Assembly (NCBI RefSeq): GCF_000576635.1
Contig: NZ_AVFL01000038.1
Location: forward strand, 1-51,317
DNA length: 51,317 nucleotides
Origin: Skermanella stibiiresistens SB22
Lineage (GTDB): Bacteria > Pseudomonadota > Alphaproteobacteria > Azospirillales > Azospirillaceae
Reading direction: 5' to 3'
The notes beneath the pieces are model-generated. The model was not told the DNA's origin. It made no database searches and saw only the letters and a list, made by a program, of their open reading frames with translations. This document shows, in pieces, positions 16,803 through 24,942 of the stretch (position 1 is its first letter; the number at the start of each line of letters is the position of its first letter). Position numbers and translations under genes: made by a program.

Positions 16803-16841
16803 TATGGCCAACCCAGTTTTCCCTTCGAATGCCCGGCGAGC

Positions 16842-19220
16842 TCAGGCTACGGCCTTGTCTTCGCGGCCAGCGCCAAGCAGGGTGTTCAGCGTGGCGATCA
16901 AGTGGTCCGCCAAAACCGGCTTGGACAGGTGAGGTGCCCTCCTCAAGTGGTCGTTGATGCCGTCAAGCCTGGCGTAGCCGGAGCAGAACAGGAACGGCAC
17001 CCCCATCTCGACCAGCCGGTTGGCAACGGGATAAACATCCTGACCAAACAGATTGACGTCCAGGACGGCGACGTCGGGCCGTATGGAGCCCAAGATATCG
17101 AGGGCATCCTCGATCCGCCCGACCGGGCCCAGCACCACGAATCCGGCCTCCATGAGAACCTGCTCCAATGCCAGCGCGGTGAGCGCCTCGTCCTCCACGA
17201 CCAGGACACGCCCGCCGGGAGCCGCGTCCGCGGCGGCCGGGACCGTGACCGCCCCCTCGGGCACCAGGGTGACACCTGATGTGGAGAAGCAGTCCGCGGG
17301 CATCGCGATCCGGCACATCAGACCGGCCGGGTGCCAGTCCAGGGTCAACTGGCCGCCCAGTTGGGTCTCGACCGTTTGGCGCAGCACGGTGGAGCCGAAG
17401 CCGATCTTTTCCGGAGCGGCGACTGGGGGACCGCCCCGCTCCACCCAGTCCAGCGTCAGGCAGCCGCCGCGATCGGGCGGCTCCACCATCCACGCCACAT
17501 CGACGCGACCGGCCACCGTCGATAGGGCGCCGTATTTCGCGGCGTTGGTCGCCAACTCGTGCAGGTTCATGGCTACGGCCTGGGCGGCCTCCGGGGCGAT
17601 CGCGACCGGTGGGCCCGCGATCACCATGCGGCCCGGGCCGCCATAGGCCGCCAATTCGTCGACGATCAGGGACCGCAGGTCGGCTCCAGACCAGTGGTTG
17701 GCGGCGAGGAGCGTGTGCGCGCGGGCCATGGACGCGAGCCTGCCCTCCACCGCCGCGATGAAGTCGGCTGGGTTGTCCGTCCGGGTCAGGTGCAGGACCG
17801 ACTGAACCACCGTCAGGACGTTCTTGGCGCGGTGGTCGACCTCGCGCATCAGCAGCAGAAGCCGTGCCTCCGCCCGTTTCCGCTCGGTCAGGTCGACCGC
17901 CATTGTGACGATCAGGCGACGCCCGGTGGCATCCCTGCCGATCGGTGAGCTGCTGAAGTTCCACACGCGAAGCGAACCATCCGAAGCCCGGATCGTTTTC
18001 TCGCCTTCATCGACCGGTCCGTCGAGGTGGTGGAGCGATTGAATGGCGCGCTGGACCGTCTCCGCCTCGGCGCCATAAGCGCGCCTCGTCCAGCCCGCGA
18101 TGGTCCCGAGATCATCACGGTCATAGCCGGTGGCCGACGTCCACGCTTGACTGAGATGGACGACCGTACCGTCGTCGGCGTGGACCATGATCGGATGGGG
18201 AGCATCCTCGACCGCCCGCCGCAAGCGCGCTTCGCCATCGCGCAGGATCTCGGCGGAGCGACGTTCGGCATCGATATCGACCAGCGCGACCACGATACCC
18301 GTGACCGTACTGTCCATATCGTGGATCGGTGCCGTGGTGACCCGCATCCACGCCAGCGTTCCGTCGCCCCTGCGGTATCGGGCCACCAGTTCCGCCGGCT
18401 CTCCCGTCGCCAGCGTGATCGCCAGCGGGTGATCCTGGTCCTCGATCGCGCGCCCGGACTCGTCGTAAGCCTCCCATACGACGAGCGCCGGAAACGGATC
18501 GTCGTTCGCCGACCGGCCGATCAGGCGTTTCGCCGGAACATTGCCCAGCACGACCCGCCCCGATGGCGCCTCGACGAACAACAACCCGATGGGGACATGC
18601 TCCACCACCACACCGAACTTCATCCTTTCCGCCAGCAAGGCTTGCTCTGCGGCCTTCTCCGCCGAGACGTCGCGAGAGTGGACGAGAATGCCGCCGTCTG
18701 GCCGGGGAAGGATCAAGTAGGACTTCCAGCGCTTGAGGATCGGCGAGACACCGACGAACTCGCGGGCCTTGCCATCCCTCATCACATCACCGCAGTTGAC
18801 GTGGAGCGGCGAGCCGGCGGCCTCGGGGAAGACTTCCAGGAAGCGGCGGCCAAGCAACTGGTCGGGTGGCTTGATCAACTGCGTCAAAGCCTTGGGATTC
18901 AAGTAAGTAAAGCGCCCATTTCTATCCAGCGCGTAGAACGCGTCGCCGATCGTCTCCAGGATCTCCGATGTCTGCCCGAGAATTTGCGCTTCCTGGAAGG
19001 GATCGCGGCACCGGGCGAGCAGCCAGATGCCGATCGCCGCCGGAACGGCCGTCAGGGCCAGCGACAGTGGAACCGATCCTCCCAGCGCTTGGCAGCCGAG
19101 ACCAAGATTGGCGAGTAATGAGATGGCCAGACCCCATTCGACGAACCTAGAAAGCCTCATACCTCGCCACGGCTCCAAAACCGAAGGGTTCAACCTCGAT
19201 GCATTGGGCGACATGGACAT
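16842..19220 (-). CDS. Membrane hybrid HWE-family histidine kinase, three PAS domains, C-terminal receiver
   Basis: 792 aa. Two N-terminal membrane helices (about 29-48 and 50-69) are followed by PAS domains at about 83-190, 200-320 and 330-448. The HWE/HisKA_2 dimerisation helix is MREVDHRAKNVLTVVQSV (phospho-His463). The ATPase domain has N-box MNLHELATNAAKYGALS (Glu555, Asn559) and the diagnostic W-x-E of HWE kinases (WVERGG, Trp592/Glu594). A receiver domain ends the protein (VVEDEAL, Asp721 in VAVLDVNLF, Lys767 in LSKPV). HWE kinases often sense light, oxygen or general stress and feed PhyR-like pathways; no GAF/PHY or heme pocket is obvious. Start at 19220 is the longest Met; 19160 is an alternative. 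A 20-bp palindrome lies 40 bases upstream. Confidence 0.92.
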   Translation of the reverse strand: MSMSPNASRLNPSVLEPWRGMRLSRFVEWGLAISLLANLGLGCQALGGSVPLSLALTAVPAAIGIWLLARCRDPFQEAQILGQTSEILETIGDAFYALDRNGRFTYLNPKALTQLIKPPDQLLGRRFLEVFPEAAGSPLHVNCGDVMRDGKAREFVGVSPILKRWKSYLILPRPDGGILVHSRDVSAEKAAEQALLAERMKFGVVVEHVPIGLLFVEAPSGRVVLGNVPAKRLIGRSANDDPFPALVVWEAYDESGRAIEDQDHPLAITLATGEPAELVARYRRGDGTLAWMRVTTAPIHDMDSTVTGIVVALVDIDAERRSAEILRDGEARLRRAVEDAPHPIMVHADDGTVVHLSQAWTSATGYDRDDLGTIAGWTRRAYGAEAETVQRAIQSLHHLDGPVDEGEKTIRASDGSLRVWNFSSSPIGRDATGRRLIVTMAVDLTERKRAEARLLLLMREVDHRAKNVLTVVQSVLHLTRTDNPADFIAAVEGRLASMARAHTLLAANHWSGADLRSLIVDELAAYGGPGRMVIAGPPVAIAPEAAQAVAMNLHELATNAAKYGALSTVAGRVDVAWMVEPPDRGGCLTLDWVERGGPPVAAPEKIGFGSTVLRQTVETQLGGQLTLDWHPAGLMCRIAMPADCFSTSGVTLVPEGAVTVPAAADAAPGGRVLVVEDEALTALALEQVLMEAGFVVLGPVGRIEDALDILGSIRPDVAVLDVNLFGQDVYPVANRLVEMGVPFLFCSGYARLDGINDHLRRAPHLSKPVLADHLIATLNTLLGAGREDKAVA

Positions 19221-19260
19221 CGAATATCATGGGCATGGTTAACAAACAAGCCACCAATGT

Positions 19261-19280
19261 TCTATACAGACTTGTATAGA
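19261..19280. promoter_or_regulatory. 20-bp palindromic operator candidate upstream of the HWE kinase
   Basis: TCTATACAGACTTGTATAGA has perfect 8-bp arms (TCTATACA / TGTATAGA) around a 4-base centre, in the AT-rich 132-base gap between the kinase start (19220) and the end of the GMC gene (19353). Its size and symmetry are those of a dimeric repressor or LuxR-type site, and TTGT/ACAA spacing also recalls GntR sites. Because both flanking genes point left, it is in the leader/promoter of the kinase gene. Confidence 0.5.
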
Positions 19281-19352
19281 TCGAACCGACCTCTTGTATG
19301 TTTTGTAATCTAATCTATTTTGACCATGCCCTATCGGTTTTATAGTGGTGGT

Positions 19353-21167
19353 TTATTTACGTAATTCGCGAATCAGGGCTCCAGCCGCCTTGAACGAAAG
19401 CGCCGCCACCGTCAGTGTTGGATTGCCTGTGCCCGACGATGGGAAGGCTCCGCTTCCAACCATGAACAGGTTGGGATGATCCCAGCTCCGCATGTCGTGA
19501 TCCAGCACCGAATCCTTGCTAGACGACCCCATCAAGTGGGTTCCCATGATGTGCCCGGCGCCATAGAAATCGAACCCTTGGCCATCCACTTCGAAATACG
19601 ATGGCGACGACTTGTCGACCGTCGAATATTCGCGCGCGCCGAGTTGCCGGTAGATCCGCGAATTGACCTCCCGCGCCCGCCTGAACCCCTGCCGGGTGTA
19701 ATCGCTCAATGTGTAGTCAATGCGCGGCCGCGGCAGCCCGAGGCCATCGACGTGATCTGCCGCCAGGGAGACGCGGTTCCGCGCCTGGGCCTGCTGCTCC
19801 ACCAGGTTCGACATGCGGATCTGGCGGGTCATCAACCCGTTCAGCCGATCGATCAGCGCGCGGCCGTGAAGTCTCGCGCCATTGGGATTCAACCCGGAGG
19901 AGTTGGTCCCGTCGATGAAATCCTGCGTGGTGGTATAGGGATCGTTGATCGGGAAGGCCCAAGCGGTATTGCCGATCTCGATCCGGAACGCCGCCCAATC
20001 CTTGCGGTGCGGCGTGTCGCGCAGGGTTTCGATCCCCGAGGTCGCCATCGGACCCCGCATCGGATGGACCGGCTGGCCGTCCGGCATCAGCGCCCAGCTC
20101 AGATAGAGCGGATGATCCATCAGGTTGCGGCCCACTTGATCGCTGCTGTTGGCGACCCCCTTGGGCATCTCGTCGGTGGCGGACATCAGCAGCAGGCGGG
20201 GAGTCTCGATGGCGTGCGCCGCCAGGACATAGAAGTCTCCCACGGCGGTCCCGCTTCCGGTCGCACCGCCGCGTGGGTCCGTGTATGTCATGTAGTCGAT
20301 GCTGGCGATCCGGCCGGTTGCGCCGTCCACGACGACCCGCGACGCGACGCTCTTGTACTGGATCGTGACGTTGCCGGTGTTCAGCGCCTTGTTGAGCGTC
20401 ACCGTGGCATCGTACTTCGCCTGGATCGGGCAGATCGGGATGCAGTTGGTGTTGCCTGCGCAGACCCTGCGGTCCTGGTAGGGGATCGTGTTGCGGCCGG
20501 CGGGTGTCGGCGCCACCTGTATCGGCTGTCCATACAGCTCCAGCCCCTTCAGCCCAGCCGCGAACGTGGCGTCCACGAATGACGGTACGACGCCCGGCAT
20601 GGGATAGACGTAATCGTTCGGGTACAGTCCCTTCATGTAAAGTTGGGTATCCTTGTCGCAGGCGACACCCATCTCGGCCTCCGCCGCCGCGTAGAAGGGC
20701 TGCATCGCCTCGTATTCGATCGGCCAGTCGCGTCCGCGTCCATAGCGGCTGCGCATCTCGAAGTCACCCGGCAGCAGGCGGAGCGAGGTGCCGAGCCAAT
20801 GCCACAGGGTGCCGCCGCCAATGCGCTCATAGGTACTGGAGAACGGCAGGTGCCCATGACCCAGGTTCTGGACCAGATAGCTCTTGGACGGATCGGCCAC
20901 GTTGATCAGGTCGAGCGTCGTCGCGCGCCCCGCCGCCTCGGAAGCCGGGTTGGAGTTGAGCGTGTTGGGGGGATAAGGCGATTCCGGCATCTTGTCGGCC
21001 GACGTGTAGAACCGCTCCATGTAGGTCTCGCGGCTCGCGGGCACGGGCGGGCCGGCCTCCAGGATCAGGACCTTGCGGTTCTCGAGCCCGAGCTGGAGCG
21101 CCACGATGGCGCCCGACACCCCGGAACCGACGATGACGACATCGTATTTGACGGTTCCATCCATCAT
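19353..21167 (-). CDS. GMC-family FAD-dependent dehydrogenase, large subunit
   Basis: 604-aa flavoprotein. The N-terminal KYDVVIVGSGVSGAIVALQL and LILEAGPP form the Rossmann FAD-binding site; ERIGGGTLWHWLGTS is the GMC loop. AGNTNCIPICPIQAKYDA contains a Cys pattern (CIPIC) like that of sorbitol/fructose/gluconate dehydrogenases, which hold a 3Fe-4S cluster. The C-terminal HIMGTHLMGSS and FPSSGTGNPTLTVAAL carry the catalytic His region and FAD-binding end. AAGGAG stands five bases before ATG 21167; a longer in-frame extension is discarded. No signal peptide is seen. It follows the small subunit (10-base gap) and the cytochrome gene, forming a dehydrogenase that should pass electrons to cytochrome c. 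Substrate probably a sugar, polyol or aldonate; not determinable. Confidence 0.9.
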   Translation of the reverse strand: MMDGTVKYDVVIVGSGVSGAIVALQLGLENRKVLILEAGPPVPASRETYMERFYTSADKMPESPYPPNTLNSNPASEAAGRATTLDLINVADPSKSYLVQNLGHGHLPFSSTYERIGGGTLWHWLGTSLRLLPGDFEMRSRYGRGRDWPIEYEAMQPFYAAAEAEMGVACDKDTQLYMKGLYPNDYVYPMPGVVPSFVDATFAAGLKGLELYGQPIQVAPTPAGRNTIPYQDRRVCAGNTNCIPICPIQAKYDATVTLNKALNTGNVTIQYKSVASRVVVDGATGRIASIDYMTYTDPRGGATGSGTAVGDFYVLAAHAIETPRLLLMSATDEMPKGVANSSDQVGRNLMDHPLYLSWALMPDGQPVHPMRGPMATSGIETLRDTPHRKDWAAFRIEIGNTAWAFPINDPYTTTQDFIDGTNSSGLNPNGARLHGRALIDRLNGLMTRQIRMSNLVEQQAQARNRVSLAADHVDGLGLPRPRIDYTLSDYTRQGFRRAREVNSRIYRQLGAREYSTVDKSSPSYFEVDGQGFDFYGAGHIMGTHLMGSSSKDSVLDHDMRSWDHPNLFMVGSGAFPSSGTGNPTLTVAALSFKAAGALIRELRK

Positions 21168-21177
21168 GGAACTCCTT

Positions 21178-21660
21178 TCACGGCTTCGCTGGTGGCGGTG
21201 CTGGGGGCGGCACATAGGCCGCGAGAGGAGCCGGAGGCGGCTCGGCCCAATAGCCGTATTCCTGCATCGAGTAGCCCATCGGATGCGCCTGCATGATCTT
21301 CCAGACCCATCCAGCGATGTAGACATTGCTGGAAGCCACGGTGGCGTTCCGCGACGTGCCGGGCGTGTACCAGTTTCCGAGCAGCCAGAGCTTGATGATC
21401 GACTGGGCGACCGGGCCGTTGTCGGCGTCGCCAAGGATGGCCGACGCGATCCGATCGTCGTCCAGGCCCTGCGTCTTCAGCGTGGTGAACCGCTCCAGTA
21501 TCCAGCCCGCGGCGTAAGGTCCGGCATTCCGCGCGAAGGTGTGGTACACGCCCTCGAAGACCCCGTTCGGATCGTTCGGCGGCCTCAGCTTGCCGATCGC
21601 GATGCCGGTGAGCGCCTGCGACAGCTCCGCGAATATCGTCCGCGCCTCGTCCTCGTCCAT
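21178..21660 (-). CDS. Small subunit of the GMC dehydrogenase (FAD-dependent sorbitol/fructose dehydrogenase small-subunit-like)
   Basis: 160 aa. IFAELSQALTGIAIGKL and the closing IIKLWLLGNWYTPG resemble the LSxxLTG ... WYxG pattern of the small subunit family of membrane FAD-dependent sorbitol/fructose dehydrogenases, which helps fold and export the flavoprotein. In those, the small subunit carries a Tat signal; here the protein starts directly at MDEDEARTIF with GGGGAG upstream and no leader, so export is unexplained. The C-terminal tail is Pro-rich (EPPPAPLAAYVPPPAPPP). Located between the cytochrome and flavoprotein genes. Confidence 0.7.
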   Translation of the reverse strand: MDEDEARTIFAELSQALTGIAIGKLRPPNDPNGVFEGVYHTFARNAGPYAAGWILERFTTLKTQGLDDDRIASAILGDADNGPVAQSIIKLWLLGNWYTPGTSRNATVASSNVYIAGWVWKIMQAHPMGYSMQEYGYWAEPPPAPLAAYVPPPAPPPAKP

Positions 21661-21730
21661 GGTCGTGATCTCCCCGATGGGATCTTCTGGTGCCGGTTGG
21701 TGATTGGTGCGGCTCGTGATTGGTGGCGGA

Positions 21731-23086
21731 TCACGGAGGCGTCTTCAGCGGCTTCGCCATCGACAGCATGTACGTGTAATCCGAGAACTTGCCGTCGGTC
21801 CCGGTCGCGTTCCTGTGGCATTCGACGCAGCTGGACGACACGTTGGGCGTCTTGCCCTGGATGTAGCTCTCCAGGGTCGCGTTCGCGAGGAACTGCGGCG
21901 TCGGCGTGCCCAGGGGATCGACCGGCGATACCGACTGGCAGTTCGGCGAGGCCTCCGTCGGCCACTGCGTTCCGATCAATTCATAATAGCGCCAAGGCGA
22001 GGTCGCGCCGACGCCCGCGAGCGCTCCCTGCCACGACGCGTTGATGGCCGAAGTGGCGGCGTCGATCGGCGTCACCCGCATGATCTGGGTCGGCATGCCG
22101 GGCTTCGACGGGTTCGACGGGCGCGGCGGTGGCTGGTTGACGTCGGTGCAGTTGGCGCACGCCTTGCCATAGAAGCTGTGCGAGGCGTTCATGGAAACCT
22201 GGTCTTGGCTTTGGCCCTTGTCCGGGACGTTGTCGACCTGCTCGAAGGTCGACCAAACCCACTGTGGGCGATTGTCCAGCTTGGTCGCGATGTGCAGTCC
22301 CACGAGGCCGGTGTTCTGGAGCACGCAGCTTTCCGCCACCGGCGGATTGGTCGACGCCTGGGTCCAGACGAGCGCCTGGGTGGCATGGAAACGCTCCGGG
22401 TCGTCGCCCGCTCCCAGGATCTTCCACGATGCCTTGACCATCATGGCGCCGGATGCGCCAGCGGCGGCGCAGGCGAAGGAGACGCGCCCGCCGGAGGCGG
22501 AAAATGCTTGCTGGCCCTGCGTGTTGTAAAGCTGGTTGGTGTCGATGTACTGGAACATCGACTGGTTCATCGCGATCTCGAACCGGGCATAGGCGCCGTT
22601 CTGGTCGATCAAGGGGCCGCTGGCGAAGGGTTGGGTCGAGGAGAAAAGCACGTCCGGCTTCTTCGCCGCGTGGGTCAGCACCTTGGTTCCGGCTGGCGCC
22701 ACCCCCTGGCAAGCGGCCGGTAGGTCGCGACGCGGCGCATCCCAAGGAGTCGGGGGTGTCCCGTCGCTCTTGAAGACCTCGATCGATTCCTTCCAGGTCT
22801 CCCATACCCCCTGGCTGGGAGCGCCGGGCTGACCGATCGTGGTTGAAGTGTCCGGTTGGCCATTGCCCAACGCCGGCCAGTTCAACGCGACGAAGGCCTG
22901 CCAGGAGAAGGTGTCGAAAGCTTGCTGGGTTTCACCCACCGGTGCCGTCGGCACCACGGGACTGAGCACGATGGCGGGGGGCGCGCCGTCCGCCGCCTCC
23001 GCTGGAAAGATGGCGGCGGGAATGATGGCGGCGGCCATCGCCACGACATGGAAAACACCGGTCAGGAGGTTCGCGGGATGTCGCAT
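21731..23086 (-). CDS. Exported c-type cytochrome of the GMC dehydrogenase operon
   Basis: 451 aa with a signal peptide (MRHPANLLTGVFHVVAMAAAIIPAAIFPAEAADG). The only complete heme motif is near the C-terminus (SSSCVECHRNA, Cys420-His424), with Met440/Met443 in YMLSMAK as possible distal ligands. A second site reads ACANCTD, where the heme-ligand His is Thr, so it looks like a lost heme site. The N-terminal 300 residues (TFSWQAFVALNWPALGNGQ, EIAMNQSMFQYIDTNQLYN) form a conserved-looking extra domain that I cannot name. GGAG lies six bases before the ATG. First gene of the three-gene set; probably takes electrons from the flavoprotein. Confidence 0.8.
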   Translation of the reverse strand: MRHPANLLTGVFHVVAMAAAIIPAAIFPAEAADGAPPAIVLSPVVPTAPVGETQQAFDTFSWQAFVALNWPALGNGQPDTSTTIGQPGAPSQGVWETWKESIEVFKSDGTPPTPWDAPRRDLPAACQGVAPAGTKVLTHAAKKPDVLFSSTQPFASGPLIDQNGAYARFEIAMNQSMFQYIDTNQLYNTQGQQAFSASGGRVSFACAAAGASGAMMVKASWKILGAGDDPERFHATQALVWTQASTNPPVAESCVLQNTGLVGLHIATKLDNRPQWVWSTFEQVDNVPDKGQSQDQVSMNASHSFYGKACANCTDVNQPPPRPSNPSKPGMPTQIMRVTPIDAATSAINASWQGALAGVGATSPWRYYELIGTQWPTEASPNCQSVSPVDPLGTPTPQFLANATLESYIQGKTPNVSSSCVECHRNATGTDGKFSDYTYMLSMAKPLKTPP

Positions 23087-23749
23087 CGTGACTCCATGGG
23101 TCGATCGGAGTGCTGTCCGTCGTCGAGATGTTGAGAATGAAATATTCAGTTTATTTTGAGTTCATAAATACGGATGTAATCAAAAGATCCCTTTCCAAGA
23201 ATCCATTACATCCAAGTTATGGCATGCCTCAGGCGGTACTTTCAAGCATGTGGTTCATGAAGGGATTTGAGATCACAACGTTTTGTGGTCTCTTTCCGGG
23301 ATTTATATAAACTTTTTATTGCAACAACTTTCTATCTTGACGAAATCTCACAATCCCGATATGTTTCAACATTGAAATAATTAAGAAGTATCTCTGGTCA
23401 AAAGCAAAGGAGATGACGCAGAGGAAATATTCATGATCCCAATTCCCATCCATCAAAATACCAATATAGAACTACTCAGATTTTCTGAGATCAATATTAT
23501 TTAATCAATTGGCTGAATTCACTGTTGTGTGCAAGTTGCTCGCTAATCTTCCGAACGGACGCTTGAAAAACTATCCATTGCAAAGTAGGAGGGATTCTCT
23601 GAGAGCCGTGTTGGTCCCAGACCCAGGACACCTCAACGAATATGTTTTCAATTCGGCTTAAATATTTTTCTTTTAACGGGACATCCGCGTTGGGTCCGGA
23701 TCGATAGGTGCGGCATGGGTGCTCTTTCGGAAATCGTCGGGTCGTGACC
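23087..23749. other. AT-rich gene-free region (663 bp)
   Basis: This gap is strikingly A/T-rich against the surrounding high-GC genes. It separates the cytochrome gene (leftward) from the binding-protein gene (rightward), so it holds two divergent promoters. Visible structure: a 9-bp dyad GGATGTAAT / ATTACATCC (23172-23180 and 23205-23213) and a 10-bp hairpin GAGATCACAA / TTGTGGTCTC (23269-23278 and 23283-23292, one G-T pair). Short ORFs are present on both strands but have no ribosome-binding sites. One (minus strand, 23497 to about 23790) could be the remnant of a lost gene. Confidence 0.6.
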
Positions 23750-24793
23750 ATGGTGGCTCCCGGTGGCCTCACCCGGCGCGACTGGCTCAAGGCGGCGGCC
23801 GGAACCGCTTGCCTGAGCGTGGCCGGGTCACCAGCCGCGGCGCTGGCGCGGGATCAGCGGGGGCCCGCGCTGCGCAAGATCGGCTTCCAGGTTGGCTGGC
23901 TCGCTGGCGGCAACCAGATCGGCGAGGTCTGCGCCAAGCGGATGGGCTTCTATGAGCGGGAGGAGATCGACGTCAACATCATCCCCGGAGGCGCCAATGT
24001 CGACGGCCTCTCGGTGGTCGCGTCCGACAGGTGCGAGATCGGCCAACTGTCCTCCAGCCCGGCGCTGATGATCGCCATCTCGCAGAACGTCCCGGTCAAG
24101 TGTTTCGCCGTGGGAACGCAGCGGCATCCCTTCGCCTTCTTCTCGCTGAAGGACAATCCGGTCCGCGCCGCCCAGGACATCGTCGGCAAGCGGGTCGGCG
24201 TGCCGCCGACCAGCCTCATCCTGGTGCGCTCCTTCCTGGCGGCCAATGGCATCGACTTCAAGGACGTGTCGCTGGTCCCGATCGCCACCGACATGGGTCC
24301 GATGCTGCGCCGCGAGATCGACGTGATGACGGGTTGGATGACCAACATGATGATCATCAGGGCGCTGGGAGACCGCCGCGTCGAGCTACGCCTGTGGGAC
24401 GCGGGAGTAAGGCTCTACGCGCAGCCCTATTACGCGACGTTGCGGACGATCCGCGAACAACCGGATCTGCTGGCCCGATTCGTCATCGCCACGAGCCGGG
24501 GATGGGAATACGCCTTCAACAACCACGCCCAGGCCGCCGACCTGCTGATCGCCGAGTATCCACAGTTGCGCCTTGAGGATGAGAGGCCTTCCGCCAAGAT
24601 CCTGCTGTCCTACGCGCTGAACGAGGCCACCCGGATTGGCGGCTGGGGTGTCATGGACCCGGCGGTCTGGGCCGACCAGATCGAGCTGTTCGCCAGGCTG
24701 GGCCAATTTCCCCTCAAGGTTCCGCGTGTCGAGGATGTCATGACGATGGAGATCCTGGATGCCACCAAGGATCAGCGTCCCCATATCGGCTGA
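23750..24793 (+). CDS. Tat-exported NMT1/SsuA-like ABC substrate-binding protein (orphan)
   Basis: 347 aa. Twin-arginine leader TRRDWLKAAAGTACLSVAGSPAAALA, then the NMT1/THI5-type periplasmic binding fold (KIGFQVGWLAGGNQIGEVCAKRMGFYEREEIDVNIIPGG, VASDRCEIGQLSSSPALMIA, DIVGKRVGVPPTS). Relatives bind aliphatic sulfonates, taurine, nitrate or pyrimidine precursors. No permease or ATPase lies nearby, so partners must be encoded elsewhere. Start ATG 23750 is chosen so the Tat motif is near the N-terminus; the Shine-Dalgarno is weak. The stop codon falls inside a 14-bp tandem repeat. Confidence 0.82.
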   Translation: MVAPGGLTRRDWLKAAAGTACLSVAGSPAAALARDQRGPALRKIGFQVGWLAGGNQIGEVCAKRMGFYEREEIDVNIIPGGANVDGLSVVASDRCEIGQLSSSPALMIAISQNVPVKCFAVGTQRHPFAFFSLKDNPVRAAQDIVGKRVGVPPTSLILVRSFLAANGIDFKDVSLVPIATDMGPMLRREIDVMTGWMTNMMIIRALGDRRVELRLWDAGVRLYAQPYYATLRTIREQPDLLARFVIATSRGWEYAFNNHAQAADLLIAEYPQLRLEDERPSAKILLSYALNEATRIGGWGVMDPAVWADQIELFARLGQFPLKVPRVEDVMTMEILDATKDQRPHIG

Positions 24794-24821
24794 ACATGGG
24801 CGGCTGAACATGGGCGGCTGA
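24787..24821. repeat. 14-bp tandem duplication spanning a stop codon
   Basis: CGGCTGAACATGGG occurs twice head to tail (24787-24800, 24801-24814) followed by a partial third copy CGGCTGA. The first copy contains the TGA stop of the binding-protein gene, so the duplication lies in its 3' untranslated end and adds back-up stop codons in the same phase register. Confidence 0.85.
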
Positions 24822-24942
24822 TCCAAGCGGAAGGGACTATCGCCGGATCCCCGACAGGAGGCGTGACCGCGCGCTCCGCGCCTGTGGTACAAGACTTCCC
24901 CACCGATCCGGCGCGAGCCGAAAAGAAAGGAAGCATACCGGG

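Noticed and set aside
16732-16932. 66-codon ORF over the sRNA candidate
   Set aside because: It runs straight through a perfect intrinsic terminator and into the antisense of the kinase gene.
23497-23790. 97-codon minus-strand ORF in the AT-rich gap
   Set aside because: No ribosome-binding site, overlaps the start of the convincing binding-protein gene, and no recognisable motif. It could at most be a decayed gene.
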